This document shows positions 55,353 to 64,000 of a DNA stretch of 64,000 nucleotides, in pieces. The first letter of the stretch is position 1. Each line of letters opens with the position of its first letter. Under the pieces are notes generated by a model. The model did no database searches. It saw nothing but the letters and a program-made list of their open reading frames with translations, and was not told where the DNA came from. The stretch spans positions 1 to 64,000 of the forward strand of contig CAYWKS010000006.1 in assembly GCA_964458935.1 (NCBI GenBank). The letters are read 5' to 3'. The DNA comes from CAYWKS01 sp964458935. GTDB taxonomy: Bacteria; Planctomycetota; Phycisphaerae; Phycisphaerales; Zrk34. A program made the translations under genes and the position numbers.

Positions 55353-56576
55353 ATGGTCGATGACCTGCACAGCATCACCCGGGCCCGCGGCTTTCGCGCC
55401 GGCGGCGCCTGCTGCGGGATCAAGCCTTCAGGCAAGCCGGACCTGGCCATGATTGCCTCGGACCGGCCGGCGCGGCTGGCCGCGGTCTTCACGACCAACG
55501 CCGTCGTCGGCGCGCCGGTGATCGTCGGTCGCGAGATCGCCGCCGGAGGCGTGGCTCAGGCCGTGGTCGTCAACTCCGGCTGCGCCAACGTCGCGACCGG
55601 CGCACGGGGAGTGGCCGACGCGCTGAACATGTGCGGCGCCACGGGTGATGCGGTCGGATGTGACCCGCAGCTCGTGTTGCCAGCCAGCACCGGCGTCATC
55701 GGCCGGGCCCTGCCGATCGAGACGATCCTCGCCGGCATCGCCGAACTCGGGCCACGCATCGCCGCGAACCCCGAGGCGGACCGCGCCGCAGCGCACGCCA
55801 TCCTGACGACTGACCGGCGGCCCAAGGCGGCCTGGCGGTCGCTCAAGCTCGGCCGAGCCAACATCCACGTCGGCGGCATCGCCAAGGGCTCGGGCATGAT
55901 CGCGCCGCACATGGCCACCATGCTCGCATTCATCACGACCGACGCGGCGGTCGGGCTGCCGCAGCTCCGCAAGGCCCTGCGGATCGCCGTCAATGCCGAG
56001 GCGAGCTTCAACCGCATCAGCGTCGACACCGACACCAGCACGTCCGATACCGTCGCGATCCTCGCCAATGGCGCTGCCGATCACCCCAGACCCGCCGCCA
56101 ACTCCGGCGAGCTGGCCGACTTCACGCGCGCGCTGACCGAGGTCTGCCAGGAGCTGGCCTACGCCGTCATCGCAGACGGCGAGGGCGCCAGGCACGTCAT
56201 CCATGTCACCGTCACCGGGGCGGCGAGCCAAGCTGATGCGCTCAACGTGGCCCGCACAGTCGCCGACTCGCCGCTGGTGAAGACCGCGGTGCACGGCGGC
56301 GACCCCAACTGGGGCCGCCTGGTCGCCGCGATCGGCCGCGCCGACGCCCGCGTGGACCCGGCCAAACTCACCGTCGGCATCTGCGGGTCAACGGTCTTCC
56401 GGCGCGGCGAGCCGACTCGCTTCGATGCAAACAAGGTCGCACGGGCCATGGCACGCTTTGATGTGCCCATCGAGATCAATCTCGGGCGAGACAGCCGGGA
56501 CAGGGGGCGATGTGTCTTTCTCGGCTGTGACCTAAGCCGAGAATACGTCAGCATCAACGCCGATTACACGACGTAA
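55353..56576 (+). CDS. argJ: Bifunctional glutamate N-acetyltransferase/amino-acid acetyltransferase
   Basis: 407 aa. The self-cleavage nucleophile is T189 in GMIAPHMATMLAF, and the N-terminal half has VVNSGCANVATGARG. The C terminus ends DLSREYVSINADYTT, as is typical. ArgJ recycles the acetyl group in arginine synthesis. The start ATG lies in the short gap after lptD; upstream in-frame extension reads into lptD and is rejected. iscS follows 13 bases later, so they are likely cotranscribed. Confidence 0.96.
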   Translation: MVDDLHSITRARGFRAGGACCGIKPSGKPDLAMIASDRPARLAAVFTTNAVVGAPVIVGREIAAGGVAQAVVVNSGCANVATGARGVADALNMCGATGDAVGCDPQLVLPASTGVIGRALPIETILAGIAELGPRIAANPEADRAAAHAILTTDRRPKAAWRSLKLGRANIHVGGIAKGSGMIAPHMATMLAFITTDAAVGLPQLRKALRIAVNAEASFNRISVDTDTSTSDTVAILANGAADHPRPAANSGELADFTRALTEVCQELAYAVIADGEGARHVIHVTVTGAASQADALNVARTVADSPLVKTAVHGGDPNWGRLVAAIGRADARVDPAKLTVGICGSTVFRRGEPTRFDANKVARAMARFDVPIEINLGRDSRDRGRCVFLGCDLSREYVSINADYTT

Positions 56577-56589
56577 GTCGGCGTCTATC

Positions 56590-57759
56590 ATGATCCGCAT
56601 GGATCGGCTCTACCTGGATAATAACGCGACGACGCAACCCGCTCCTCCGGTCGTGGATGCTGTGGCCAAGTCGCTGCGCACGCTCTGGGCGAATCCATCA
56701 AGCGTGCACCGTGCCGGCCAGGAAGTCCGCAATGCTATTGAACTGGCCCGGGGACAGGTCGCCCGACTCATCGGAGCGCGCCCCGCGGAACTGGTCTTCA
56801 CCAGCGGCGCGACCGAATCGAACAACCTCGCGTTGCGTGGCTTGTCCGAAGCGCGCGGCAAGTCGCTCATCATCACCTCGACCGCGGAGCACTCGGCGAT
56901 CCGCGAGCCCTGTGACATCCTCGAAACCGAGGGCTACGAGGTTGTCCGGCTCGGCGTCAACGTCGACGGCGTGGTTGACCCGGCTGAACTGCAGCGGCTC
57001 GTGGAGTCGCGGGCGAAGGACATCGCGGCGGTGAGCATCCACTGGGCCAACAACGAGACGGGCGTGATCCAGCCGATCGCCGACCTGGCGGCGATTTGTC
57101 GCGCGGCACGGGCGCCTTTCCACACCGATGCGACGCAGGCGGTCGGCAAGGTGCCGGTGGACTTCAAACGAGCCGGGGTCGACACTGCATCATTCTCCGC
57201 GCACAAGTTTCATGGCCCCAAGGGCGTCGGCGCGTTGTACGTGCGGTCGGGTCTGCGTTTGAAGCCGCAGACATTCGGCGGGCCGCAAGAGCGCGAGCGT
57301 CGTGGGGGCACCGAGCACACGCCCGGGATTGTCGGCATGGGCGTCGCCGCCGACCTGGCGACCGACTGGCTCACAGGCGACGGTGCGGCGACGCAGCAGG
57401 CCCTGCGCGATCACTTCGAGAGCAGCATCGCCGAAGTGATCCACGATGCGCAGGTGAACGCCGCCGGCGCACCGCGGTTATGGAACACGACGAACATCGC
57501 CTTCCCGCCCTTGCAGGCCGAGGCGATCCTGCTCCTGTTGTCCGAGCGTGGCGTGGATGCGTCAGCCGGCGCCGCTTGCAGCAGCGGGTCGCTCGATCCG
57601 TCGCCGGTGCTACTGGCGATGGGTCTGCCCGAGCCGGTGGCTCATGGGTCCGTGCGTTTCAGCATCAGTCGCGACACGACAGCCGCCGAAATCGATGCGG
57701 CGATCCAGATCATTCCCCAGGCGATCGCGAAACTTCGCGAGTCGATGCCGGTGGGGTGA
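56590..57759 (+). CDS. Cysteine desulfurase (NifS/IscS family)
   Basis: 389 aa. PLP lysine K206 is in SFSAHKFHGPKG, the substrate-binding start is RLYLDNNATTQP, and the catalytic cysteine C330 lies in GAACSSGSLDPS. It moves sulfur from cysteine for Fe-S clusters or tRNA thiolation. No iscU or other Fe-S gene is next to it, although mrp is 2.2 kb downstream. An alternative start is the ATG at 56599. Its last 50 bases overlap the convergent gene at 57710. Confidence 0.94.
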   Translation: MIRMDRLYLDNNATTQPAPPVVDAVAKSLRTLWANPSSVHRAGQEVRNAIELARGQVARLIGARPAELVFTSGATESNNLALRGLSEARGKSLIITSTAEHSAIREPCDILETEGYEVVRLGVNVDGVVDPAELQRLVESRAKDIAAVSIHWANNETGVIQPIADLAAICRAARAPFHTDATQAVGKVPVDFKRAGVDTASFSAHKFHGPKGVGALYVRSGLRLKPQTFGGPQERERRGGTEHTPGIVGMGVAADLATDWLTGDGAATQQALRDHFESSIAEVIHDAQVNAAGAPRLWNTTNIAFPPLQAEAILLLLSERGVDASAGAACSSGSLDPSPVLLAMGLPEPVAHGSVRFSISRDTTAAEIDAAIQIIPQAIAKLRESMPVG

Positions 57760-58063
57760 GCAGCAGCACCAGGCCCGCGACAAGGACGAGCGCGCCCAGC
57801 CCGATCCACGCGTACGTGAACCAGAGCATTTCGTGGGCGAGCCCCGCGGGGTCCAGACTGGGGCCGGCGGTGCGCACCCGCCAGCTCATCACGCTCTGCA
57901 GCAGCGTATCGGGGTACGGCAGGTCGCGCGGCCACGCTGCTGCACCGCTCGTGCCCAACACCGCCGAAGTGAAGAGCCACTCCAGCCGCAGGCGCGCCCA
58001 CACGCTGTAGAACACGACGATAAGCCCCGCCCCGATCGTGATCACGGTGATTGTTGCGCGCAT
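57710..58063 (-). CDS. Small two-helix membrane protein, unknown function
   Basis: 117 aa. MRATITVITIG opens a first transmembrane helix (about 5-25), and a second is near residues 82-105, with a 55-residue loop between (LPYPDTLLQSVMSWRVRTAG). Its end overlaps the iscS coding end by 50 bases on the other strand. The ATG at 58063 is just past the yggS stop (44 bases). No family recognised. Confidence 0.65.
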   Translation of the reverse strand: MRATITVITIGAGLIVVFYSVWARLRLEWLFTSAVLGTSGAAAWPRDLPYPDTLLQSVMSWRVRTAGPSLDPAGLAHEMLWFTYAWIGLGALVLVAGLVLLLTPPASTREVSRSPGE

Positions 58064-58106
58064 CGCTGAGTCCCCGCGATCGGCCATGCCGCGTCGCACC
58101 GCGTGC

Positions 58107-58874
58107 TCACGCCTGCCCCGTCGACGCTTCGACCGGCTCGAACAGGGCGCGGCCGAGACGGACGACGTTCGCGCCACACTCGACCGCGACCTCGAAGTCG
58201 CTGCTCATACCCATGGACAGGATGTTCAACCGCTCGCCGAAGGCGCCCGACGCCTTCATGTCCTGGAAGACCTCGGCGGTGCGCTGGAAGACCGGCCGCG
58301 CGTCCTCGGGATCGTCGCCGTAGGGTGCGATGGTCATCAGACCGCGGAGCCGCAGGTTGAACATGGTCTGCATCTGGTCAGCGAGGTGAGGCGCTGCCGA
58401 CAATGCCACGCCATACTTGCTTTTTTCGCCCGAGGCGTTGACCTGCAGCAGCACGTCGACCTCGGCCTCCTGCCGCGACGCGATGGCTTGGATCTCCTCG
58501 GCCAGCCGCAGCGAGTCGATGCTGTGGATTAACTTCACCAGCGGCAAAACCTGCTTGACCTTGTTGCGTTGCAGGTGGCCGATCATGTGCCACCGCACCG
58601 ACTCGGGCACGTCGGTCTTCCGCGGGCTGAGCATGCTCTGGTGGCGGGCGACAAACTCCTCGGTCATCGCGGCCCGCTGGATCAGTTGCTGGACGCGGTT
58701 CTCGCCGAGGTCCTCGTGGCCGAGTTCGAGCAGGTGGCGGATCTGGTCCGGGGCGGCGAGCTTGGTCACCGCAACGACCAGGACATCGGAGGGCTGTCGG
58801 CCGGAGCGTTCGGCGGCTTCGCCCACGCGCTGTATGATGTTCCGGTACCGTTCACCCAGGTCGCCGCTGCTCAT
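58107..58874 (-). CDS. PLP homeostasis protein (YggS/PLPBP family)
   Basis: 255 aa. The PLP lysine is in VLVVAVTKLAAPDQIRHLLE, and the other family blocks are LGENRVQQL, WHMIGHLQRNK, INSIDS-like IHSIDSLRLAEE and LSMGMSSDFEVAVECGA. It balances pyridoxal phosphate and lacks catalytic activity. A roughly 20-residue insert after AAMTEEFVARHQ is slightly longer than in E. coli YggS. The next gene in the same direction is the small membrane protein. Confidence 0.95.
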   Translation of the reverse strand: MSSGDLGERYRNIIQRVGEAAERSGRQPSDVLVVAVTKLAAPDQIRHLLELGHEDLGENRVQQLIQRAAMTEEFVARHQSMLSPRKTDVPESVRWHMIGHLQRNKVKQVLPLVKLIHSIDSLRLAEEIQAIASRQEAEVDVLLQVNASGEKSKYGVALSAAPHLADQMQTMFNLRLRGLMTIAPYGDDPEDARPVFQRTAEVFQDMKASGAFGERLNILSMGMSSDFEVAVECGANVVRLGRALFEPVEASTGQA

Positions 58875-58954
58875 CGTCAGGCCGCCCTTTCATCCTGAAA
58901 CGTCGCGTGCACGCAAGGATAGGATGCGTCGGCACGGGTGACAAGATGACGTGG

Positions 58955-59821
58955 CTACAGGTCGAGTTGCTCGGCGCGATCGCCCCGCGAGCCCTTCCCG
59001 CGCAAGATGCGTCGCATCTGCTCGAGCTGGGCTTCGGTCAACAGCGCCTCGACCCGCTGCCGCACGGGGTACGGGCGCGCCTCCGGATACGCGCGGAGCA
59101 GCGACGCGAGACGCTGGCTTGCAGCCTGAATGGCCTGCTTGTTCTTGGCACGTTTCGCACGCCCAGCCGCGTCATACGCCTGCCTCAGCGCAACGCCATG
59201 CTCGCGCATCAGCTTCACGGACGCCGTCCGATGCACCTCGACGATGGCATCGACCCGCCGACGTTGATCGGCGGTGAGATCGATCGCCTCGATCGCCTCG
59301 GCAAGTTGCTGCACGGGACGGACAAACGGCGGCGCGAACATCTTTAGCGCACCGCGGTAGAGCTGGTCCGTTTGCGCATGGCTCAGGGCTGCCTCCAATC
59401 GCTGCAGCAGCTCGATCCGCTCGGGCGTTTCATCGCGCAGCATATGGAGCTTGCGCTGGGCGGTCTCGATGGCCTGCTCGTCCTCCATCTCGCGGGCTCG
59501 CCGGAGTAGCGCCTGCACCCTCTGGGTGGCGCGGCTGGCTAACTGCCGTTGCGCCGCGTGGTCGGCGACGATCTCGCGGACCTGCGCGGTCTGTCGGGCG
59601 TCGAGGTCGAGTGACGCGAGCAGGGCGTTGAACTGGGCACCCCGATTGCCGCGTGTGCGGCCGCTGAACGTCCGATCGGACGGCGTCGCTGATCCCTCCT
59701 CCACGGGCCCGGCCAGGATCGGCTCGTCCCCCGACTCCGCCGCGGTGGCGCCATCGGCCCACATCAAGGCCGATACGACCATTACCATCAGCGTGACCGT
59801 TCGTCGCTGGCACTTGTTCAT
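58955..59821 (-). CDS. Exported helical protein with LTxxQ-like repeats (Spy/CpxP-like)
   Basis: 288 aa. A signal peptide is visible (residues 1-28, cut near GATAA). Three helical units contain motifs like LDARQTAQVREIV, LTADQRRRVDAIV and LTEAQLEQMRRIL, which recall the LTxxQ motif of periplasmic Spy/CpxP proteins that bind misfolded proteins or metals. The match is a pattern, not a firm family call. It is divergent from mrp. Confidence 0.65.
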   Translation of the reverse strand: MNKCQRRTVTLMVMVVSALMWADGATAAESGDEPILAGPVEEGSATPSDRTFSGRTRGNRGAQFNALLASLDLDARQTAQVREIVADHAAQRQLASRATQRVQALLRRAREMEDEQAIETAQRKLHMLRDETPERIELLQRLEAALSHAQTDQLYRGALKMFAPPFVRPVQQLAEAIEAIDLTADQRRRVDAIVEVHRTASVKLMREHGVALRQAYDAAGRAKRAKNKQAIQAASQRLASLLRAYPEARPYPVRQRVEALLTEAQLEQMRRILRGKGSRGDRAEQLDL

Positions 59822-59980
59822 GACCTTGCTCCGAAGTATGACGGACGGCCTGGTCCTTGCAGCACAACGCGAGAGCTGACGCCGCTATTGCGACGCGCCG
59901 CCTTGTCGGCCTGTGCATGCCATTCTACGATGCATACGTGGCTCACGCCGCAACCTCTTCTTTCCCGCACGGAGGCAGGC

Positions 59981-61147
59981 ATGCCCATCACGAAGGACCA
60001 GGTCATCCAGCAGTTGTACGCCATCCGCGACGGCGAGAGCGACAAGAGCATCGTCGATCTGGGCATGGTGCGCAAGGTGGCGGTGTGCGACGATCACGTG
60101 ACGGTCCAATTGGCCTGCGGTGGGATCGATGACAGCAGCAGCGCCCAACTCGGCGAGGAGGTGAAGACCGCGATCGGCAAGCTCGGCGACGCCGTGCGCC
60201 AGGTCAACATTGAGCTGTCGAATGCCGAGCCGAGCCCCCCGCCCCACGAGTCGTCGACGGCCTCACCCGCCGAGCCCCGGCAGCCCTCCACGGACGCGGC
60301 GGGCGGCGGAGGGGGTGAGCCGGCCAGCCCGCAGGAGCAGGCCCGTCAGTCCAACCCCCTGCCCAATGTCCAACATGTCATCGCCGTCGGCGCCGGCAAG
60401 GGCGGCGTCGGCAAGAGCACCGTCGCGGTCAACCTCGCCGTCGGCCTGTCGCGGCAGGGCAAGCGGGTAGGCCTGCTCGACGGCGATATCTACGGGCCCA
60501 GCATCCCCACACTGCTCGGCCTGCACGACCAGCCGGTCACCGGCTCGTCGCAGCAACTGCACCCGTTCTACGTGCACGGCATCAAAGCGATCACGATCGG
60601 CAAACTCGTCGACCCGGACAAGCCGCTGGTCTGGCGCGGCCCGATGGCCCATGGCGCATTCCGCCAACTCGCCACGCAAACCGACTGGGGCGAATTGGAC
60701 TTGCTGATCGTGGACCTGCCGCCGGGGACGGGCGACGTGCCACTGACGCTGGCGCAGTTGCTGCCCCTCGGCGGCGCGGTGATTGTCTGCACGCCCCAGC
60801 GTGTCGCCCAGGACGACGCCGTCCGGGCCGTCCGCATGTTCGAGCAGTTGCAGGTCCCGGTGCTCGGCGTGATCGAGAACATGAGCTACTTCATCGGCGA
60901 CGACGGCAAGGAATACGACATCTTCGGCCGTGGCGGCGCGACGGAGATGGCCGACCGCCTCGGACTGGACATGCTCGGGACGGTGCCGATCAACATGGCC
61001 CTGCGGGCGAATGGCGACAGCGGCGAGCCGCTGAAGAATTTCGATGCCGGCGATGCGCTGGCCGAGGAGTTGGACGCGATGTGCCGCAACGTGGATCAGG
61101 CGATCGAGGCGCGTGCCGCCGCGCGACCGACGCTGAACATCGGTTAA
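59981..61147 (+). CDS. mrp: Mrp/ApbC-type P-loop ATPase, iron-sulfur carrier
   Basis: 388 aa. An N-terminal DUF59 (MIP18-like) domain (residues 1-85) is joined by a Pro/Gly-rich linker (about 88-120) to the ATPase: GAGKGGVGKSTVAVNLAV (deviant Walker A), GLLDGDIYGPSIPTLLG, DLPPGTGDVPLTLAQ. The usual CxxC near the C terminus is not obvious: the final part has one CRNVDQ cysteine. It ferries Fe-S clusters. GGAGG lies eight bases ahead of the ATG. Confidence 0.93.
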   Translation: MPITKDQVIQQLYAIRDGESDKSIVDLGMVRKVAVCDDHVTVQLACGGIDDSSSAQLGEEVKTAIGKLGDAVRQVNIELSNAEPSPPPHESSTASPAEPRQPSTDAAGGGGGEPASPQEQARQSNPLPNVQHVIAVGAGKGGVGKSTVAVNLAVGLSRQGKRVGLLDGDIYGPSIPTLLGLHDQPVTGSSQQLHPFYVHGIKAITIGKLVDPDKPLVWRGPMAHGAFRQLATQTDWGELDLLIVDLPPGTGDVPLTLAQLLPLGGAVIVCTPQRVAQDDAVRAVRMFEQLQVPVLGVIENMSYFIGDDGKEYDIFGRGGATEMADRLGLDMLGTVPINMALRANGDSGEPLKNFDAGDALAEELDAMCRNVDQAIEARAAARPTLNIG

Positions 61148-61219
61148 AACCGCAACGCTGAGCCTGTGAGACGGCGAGCCGGCCGGCGAGTGATGCAGCG
61201 ACTGACTGCGCCGCCGCTT

Positions 61220-61534
61220 TCAATACATGCACCCGAATGGATAGGCGTCCGACGTATCGACACGGCCGTCGGTCACCGCGACGCCTTCGGCGGCCAACAG
61301 GTGGGACTTCTTGGCCAGTCCACCGGCGAAGCCTGTGAGCCGACCGTCGGCGCCGACGACGCGGTGGCACGGCACGTCGGGCGCGTAGGGATTGCGGTGC
61401 AGGGCCTGGCCCACGGCGCGGGCGGCACGGGGCTTGCCCAGCGCCCGGGCGATGGCGCCATACGTCGTCACCCGCCCGCGCGGGATGCGGGCCGTCAACG
61501 CCCAGACACGCTCGCTGAAGGTCATGTCATCCAT
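61220..61534 (-). CDS. Methylated-DNA-protein-cysteine methyltransferase (short form)
   Basis: 104 aa, only the DNA-binding/active-site domain. It contains RGRVTTYGAIARALG, the Arg finger region, and the acceptor C56 in VPCHRVVGADG. Atl proteins, which have the same size, replace this Cys with Trp, so a working alkyl acceptor is likely. The family's N-terminal RNase-like domain is missing. It follows thrS by 70 bases on the same strand. Confidence 0.88.
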   Translation of the reverse strand: MDDMTFSERVWALTARIPRGRVTTYGAIARALGKPRAARAVGQALHRNPYAPDVPCHRVVGADGRLTGFAGGLAKKSHLLAAEGVAVTDGRVDTSDAYPFGCMY

Positions 61535-61552
61535 GATCCGGCCTGTTATGAT

Positions 61553-61584
61553 GGTCATGGGTGTGGTCATGGGTGTGGTCATGG
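61553..61584 (+). repeat. 12-base tandem repeat in the ogt leader
   Basis: Unit GGTCATGGGTGT repeated about 2.7 times. Read on the minus strand it supplies several in-frame ATG codons (MTTPMTTP) upstream of the methyltransferase, so the number of copies could alter which start is used. Confidence 0.8.
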
Positions 61585-61605
61585 TGCGCACCGCGGCCCG
61601 GTGCC

Positions 61606-63579
61606 TCACACCGCGACGGCTTCGCGGCCGTGCGTATCGATCTCCGCCTTCGCCATGTCGATGAACTGCTCGAGCGGGACGGCGCCGAGGTCGCCTCGGG
61701 TCCGCTCGCGGACGCTGACGGTGCCGGCCGCTTCGTCCTTGCCGCCGACGACCAGCATGTAAGGCGTCTTCATCTCCTGGGCCTCGCGGATCTTGGCGTT
61801 GACCCGTTCGCTGGAGCGGTCGATGTGCACGCGGAACCCCGAGCTCTTCAGTTGCGCCGCGACCTTTTCGGCGTAACCCATGAACTTGTCGCTGACCGGC
61901 AGCACACGCACCTGCTCGGGCGACAGCCAAAGCGGGAACGCCCCTGCGTAGTGTTCGATCAGGATCGCCATGAAGCGCTCCATTGACCCGAACGGCGCGC
62001 GGTGGATCATGACCGGCCGATGCGCCGTGTTGTCGGCGCCCACGTACTCGATGCCAAACCGCTCGGGCAGGTTATAGTCGAGTTGCACCGTGCCCAACTG
62101 CCACGAGCGGCCGATCACGTCGCGGACCACAAAGTCGATCTTGGGCCCGTAGAAGGCGGCCTCACCCTCCTCAGCCTGGTACTCTAGCCCACGGTCATCG
62201 AGCATTTCGCGAAGCTCGCGCTCGGCACGATCCCACTTGGCCGGGTCGCCGACGTACTTGTTCGAATCGCGGTCGCGCAGGCTCAGCCGCATCTCCACGT
62301 CCTCGAAGCCGAACGTCTCGAAGACGTATTGCACCAGATCGACGGTGGCGCCGACTTCCTGCTTGACCTGATCGTCGGTGCAGAAGATGTGAGCGTCATC
62401 CTGCGTGAATCCGCGAACGCGGGTCATCCCGGTCAGCTCGCCCGATTGCTCGTAGCGGTAGACGGTGCCGAACTCAGCCAGCCGGATAGGCAAGTCGCGG
62501 TAGCTCCGGGGCTCGGACGCGTAGATCTTCACGTGGTGCGGGCAGTTCATCGGTCGCAGCAGGTATTCGTCCGCGTCGTCGCCGCGCATCTGGATCGGCG
62601 GGAACTGGCTGTCCTGGTAGAACGGGTAGTGGCCGCTGGTCTTGTAAAGGTCGATCTTACCGATGTGTGGGGTGTAGACGATCTCGTAACCGACCTCGAA
62701 GAGCTTGTGCTTGAGGAAATCTTCGAGGAGGTTGCGGACCATCGCCCCGCGGGGTTTCCAGAGGACCAGCCCCGGACCAACCTGTTCATCGATAGTGAAC
62801 AGCCCGAGCTTCTGACCGATCACGCGATGGTCACGCTGGCGGGCCTGCTCGAGTCGTTCGAGGTGTTCGTCGAGCGCCTTCCTCGTGGCGAAGGCGGTGC
62901 CGTAGACGCGCTGCAGCGGCTGGGCATCGACATCGCCCTTCCAGTGGCTGCGGGCCAGCGACATGACCTTGTACGCGCCGATGCGGCCGGTGCTCGGGAC
63001 GTGCGGGCCGCGGCACAGGTCCTCCCAGTCCCGGCCCGGCTGACCCGTCACATACCAGCTCAGTCGTGCATGGGGATCAGCTTCCAGCGCCCGCTCGGCG
63101 TTGTCGATCTTGTAGGCGTTGGCTTCCTCCCGCAGTTTGGTCAACCCGTCGTCGGGGGCCAACTCGTAACGGGTGAAAGGTCGATCCTCGCGGATGATCC
63201 GGCCCATCTCATCTTCGATCTGGTCGAACTCATCGGCGCTCAGCGGCTCGTCGAGGTCGATGTCGTAGTAAAAACCGTTGTCCACCGGCGGGCCGTAGAC
63301 CAGCTTGGCCGTCGGGTGCAGCGTGCAAATCGCCTCGGCCATGACATGGGCCGCCGAGTGCCGGATCACATACAGCGCATCGGGATCATCGTCGCGCTCG
63401 GTGATCAGTTCAAAGCGGGCGTCCCGGGTGAACTCGCGGTCGAGGTCGACGATCTGGCCGTCAACCTTGGCGGCGATGGCGGCCTTGGCGAGGCGGGCGC
63501 CAATCGATGCGGCGACCTCTCGCGGCGTCACGGGCCCGTCGAACTCCTTCACGCTACCGTCCGGTAGGGTCACTTGCAT
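61606..63579 (-). CDS. thrS: Threonine-tRNA ligase
   Basis: 657 aa. A TGS domain (residues 1-60), a second additional domain with HSAAHVMAEAI (editing metal histidines), the class II catalytic core (MNCPHHVKIYASEPRSYRDL and motif 3), and the anticodon-binding domain, ending HGREAVAV. Charges tRNA-Thr. The ATG at 63579 is preceded in frame by a GTG at 63585; the former gives the common MQVTLPDGS start. Confidence 0.97.
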   Translation of the reverse strand: MQVTLPDGSVKEFDGPVTPREVAASIGARLAKAAIAAKVDGQIVDLDREFTRDARFELITERDDDPDALYVIRHSAAHVMAEAICTLHPTAKLVYGPPVDNGFYYDIDLDEPLSADEFDQIEDEMGRIIREDRPFTRYELAPDDGLTKLREEANAYKIDNAERALEADPHARLSWYVTGQPGRDWEDLCRGPHVPSTGRIGAYKVMSLARSHWKGDVDAQPLQRVYGTAFATRKALDEHLERLEQARQRDHRVIGQKLGLFTIDEQVGPGLVLWKPRGAMVRNLLEDFLKHKLFEVGYEIVYTPHIGKIDLYKTSGHYPFYQDSQFPPIQMRGDDADEYLLRPMNCPHHVKIYASEPRSYRDLPIRLAEFGTVYRYEQSGELTGMTRVRGFTQDDAHIFCTDDQVKQEVGATVDLVQYVFETFGFEDVEMRLSLRDRDSNKYVGDPAKWDRAERELREMLDDRGLEYQAEEGEAAFYGPKIDFVVRDVIGRSWQLGTVQLDYNLPERFGIEYVGADNTAHRPVMIHRAPFGSMERFMAILIEHYAGAFPLWLSPEQVRVLPVSDKFMGYAEKVAAQLKSSGFRVHIDRSSERVNAKIREAQEMKTPYMLVVGGKDEAAGTVSVRERTRGDLGAVPLEQFIDMAKAEIDTHGREAVAV

Positions 63580-63691
63580 GGTCACATCTCCGTCGAGCGT
63601 CGCATCGTATCAAATCCTGCAACGGCTGGCCCGGGCCTGTGCGCGGCGCCGTGCGAGCTCCCCAACGGATCACACGGGCCAGGCCATGCGA

Positions 63692-63697
63692 TATAAT
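63692..63697 (+). promoter_or_regulatory. -10 element of nrdR
   Basis: A perfect TATAAT, in GCGATATAATGCG, about 51 bases before the nrdR ATG. The region around it (CATGCGATATAATGCG) has an imperfect palindrome; the NrdR box (ACACAATATAGT-like) is not clear. Confidence 0.5.
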
Positions 63698-63748
63698 GCG
63701 ATAGCGAGGCCAGGTGATACTACACGTTGTGGCTGCGAGAGGTCAGTA

Positions 63749-64000
63749 ATGATTTGCCCGATCTGCGGCGCTGACAAGGACAAGGTCATCGACTCCCGCG
63801 CCGCGGAGAATGGGCGGGTCGTCCGCCGTCGGCGCGAGTGCCTGAACTGCCGCCGCCGATTCACCACCTACGAGCGCGTCGAGGGCGCGATCAAACTCAC
63901 GGTCATCAAGAGCAACGACCAGCGTGAGCCCTACAACCGTCGAAAGCTGCGGGCGGGCATCGAGCAGGCCTGCTACAAGCGGCCGGTCGACGAGGAGGCG
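63749..64000 (+). CDS. nrdR: Transcriptional repressor NrdR (5' part, runs off the window)
   Basis: First 84 codons. The zinc ribbon cysteines are C3, C6, C31 and C34 (MICPICGADK and ECLNCRRRF), followed by the RFTTYERV linker and the start of the ATP-cone domain (VIKSNDQREPYNRRKLRAGI). It senses dATP/ATP and represses ribonucleotide reductase genes. GAGAGG sits ahead of the ATG. The normal length is about 150 aa, so roughly 65 residues lie beyond base 64000. Confidence 0.95.
   Translation, partial: MICPICGADKDKVIDSRAAENGRVVRRRRECLNCRRRFTTYERVEGAIKLTVIKSNDQREPYNRRKLRAGIEQACYKRPVDEEA

Overview
The window is GC-rich, densely coded bacterial chromosome. It carries core genes on both strands: dnaN, tuf, secE, nusG, thrS, ssrA, mrdA/rodA and nrdR. 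Lipid A acyltransferase and LptD genes indicate an LPS-bearing outer membrane. The large extended coiled-coil proteins, the TPR protein with RNA polymerase alpha-CTD modules, the FolE2-type cyclohydrolase and general protein style suggest a planctomycete, most likely class Phycisphaerae. That placement is inference from protein character, not from a 16S gene.

Layout. 1-3.3 kb: tRNA-Ser, a DinB-like protein divergent from an HxlR regulator with two matching palindromic operators, and an MsbA-type ABC exporter. 3.4-9.2 kb (minus): dnaN, threonine synthase, LOG protein, and an anti-sigma-like/ECF sigma pair. 9.3-20.6 kb: purB, a lactate/malate dehydrogenase-like enzyme, a CaCA antiporter, a TPR/double alpha-CTD protein, a SpoIID-like lipoprotein, a methyltransferase, a GT87-type glycosyltransferase and hslU. 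20.6-27 kb (minus): response regulator, lipid A acyltransferase, a membrane coiled-coil protein with a BRCT-like end, then nusG-secE-tRNA-Trp-rpmG-tuf-tRNA-Thr. 27-31.8 kb: a conserved unknown, pyrC, hflC-hflK.

31.8-40 kb is an accessory segment: GH29 fucosidase, transposase remnant, exported GH2 beta-galactosidase, a broken glycosidase, an exported alpha/beta hydrolase and a degraded recombinase-like tail. It looks like a polysaccharide-use island shaped by mobile DNA.

40-49 kb: UspA, a CPA2 antiporter, a Tat-type FAD oxidoreductase, tmRNA (tag ANTGNYALAA), and the elongasome pair rodA-PBP2. 49-64 kb: folE2, a membrane protein, tRNA-Leu, hisI, lptD, argJ, iscS, yggS, a Spy-like protein, mrp, ogt, thrS and the start of nrdR.

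Two themes stand out. Many genes have a TANNNT -10 element ending only 5-8 bases before the start codon and no Shine-Dalgarno sequence, which suggests leaderless mRNAs and helped choose starts; other genes have clear SD sites. Also, several proteins carry unexpected modules: duplicated alpha-CTD, EF-hand-like loops, and a BRCT-like domain outside DNA repair.
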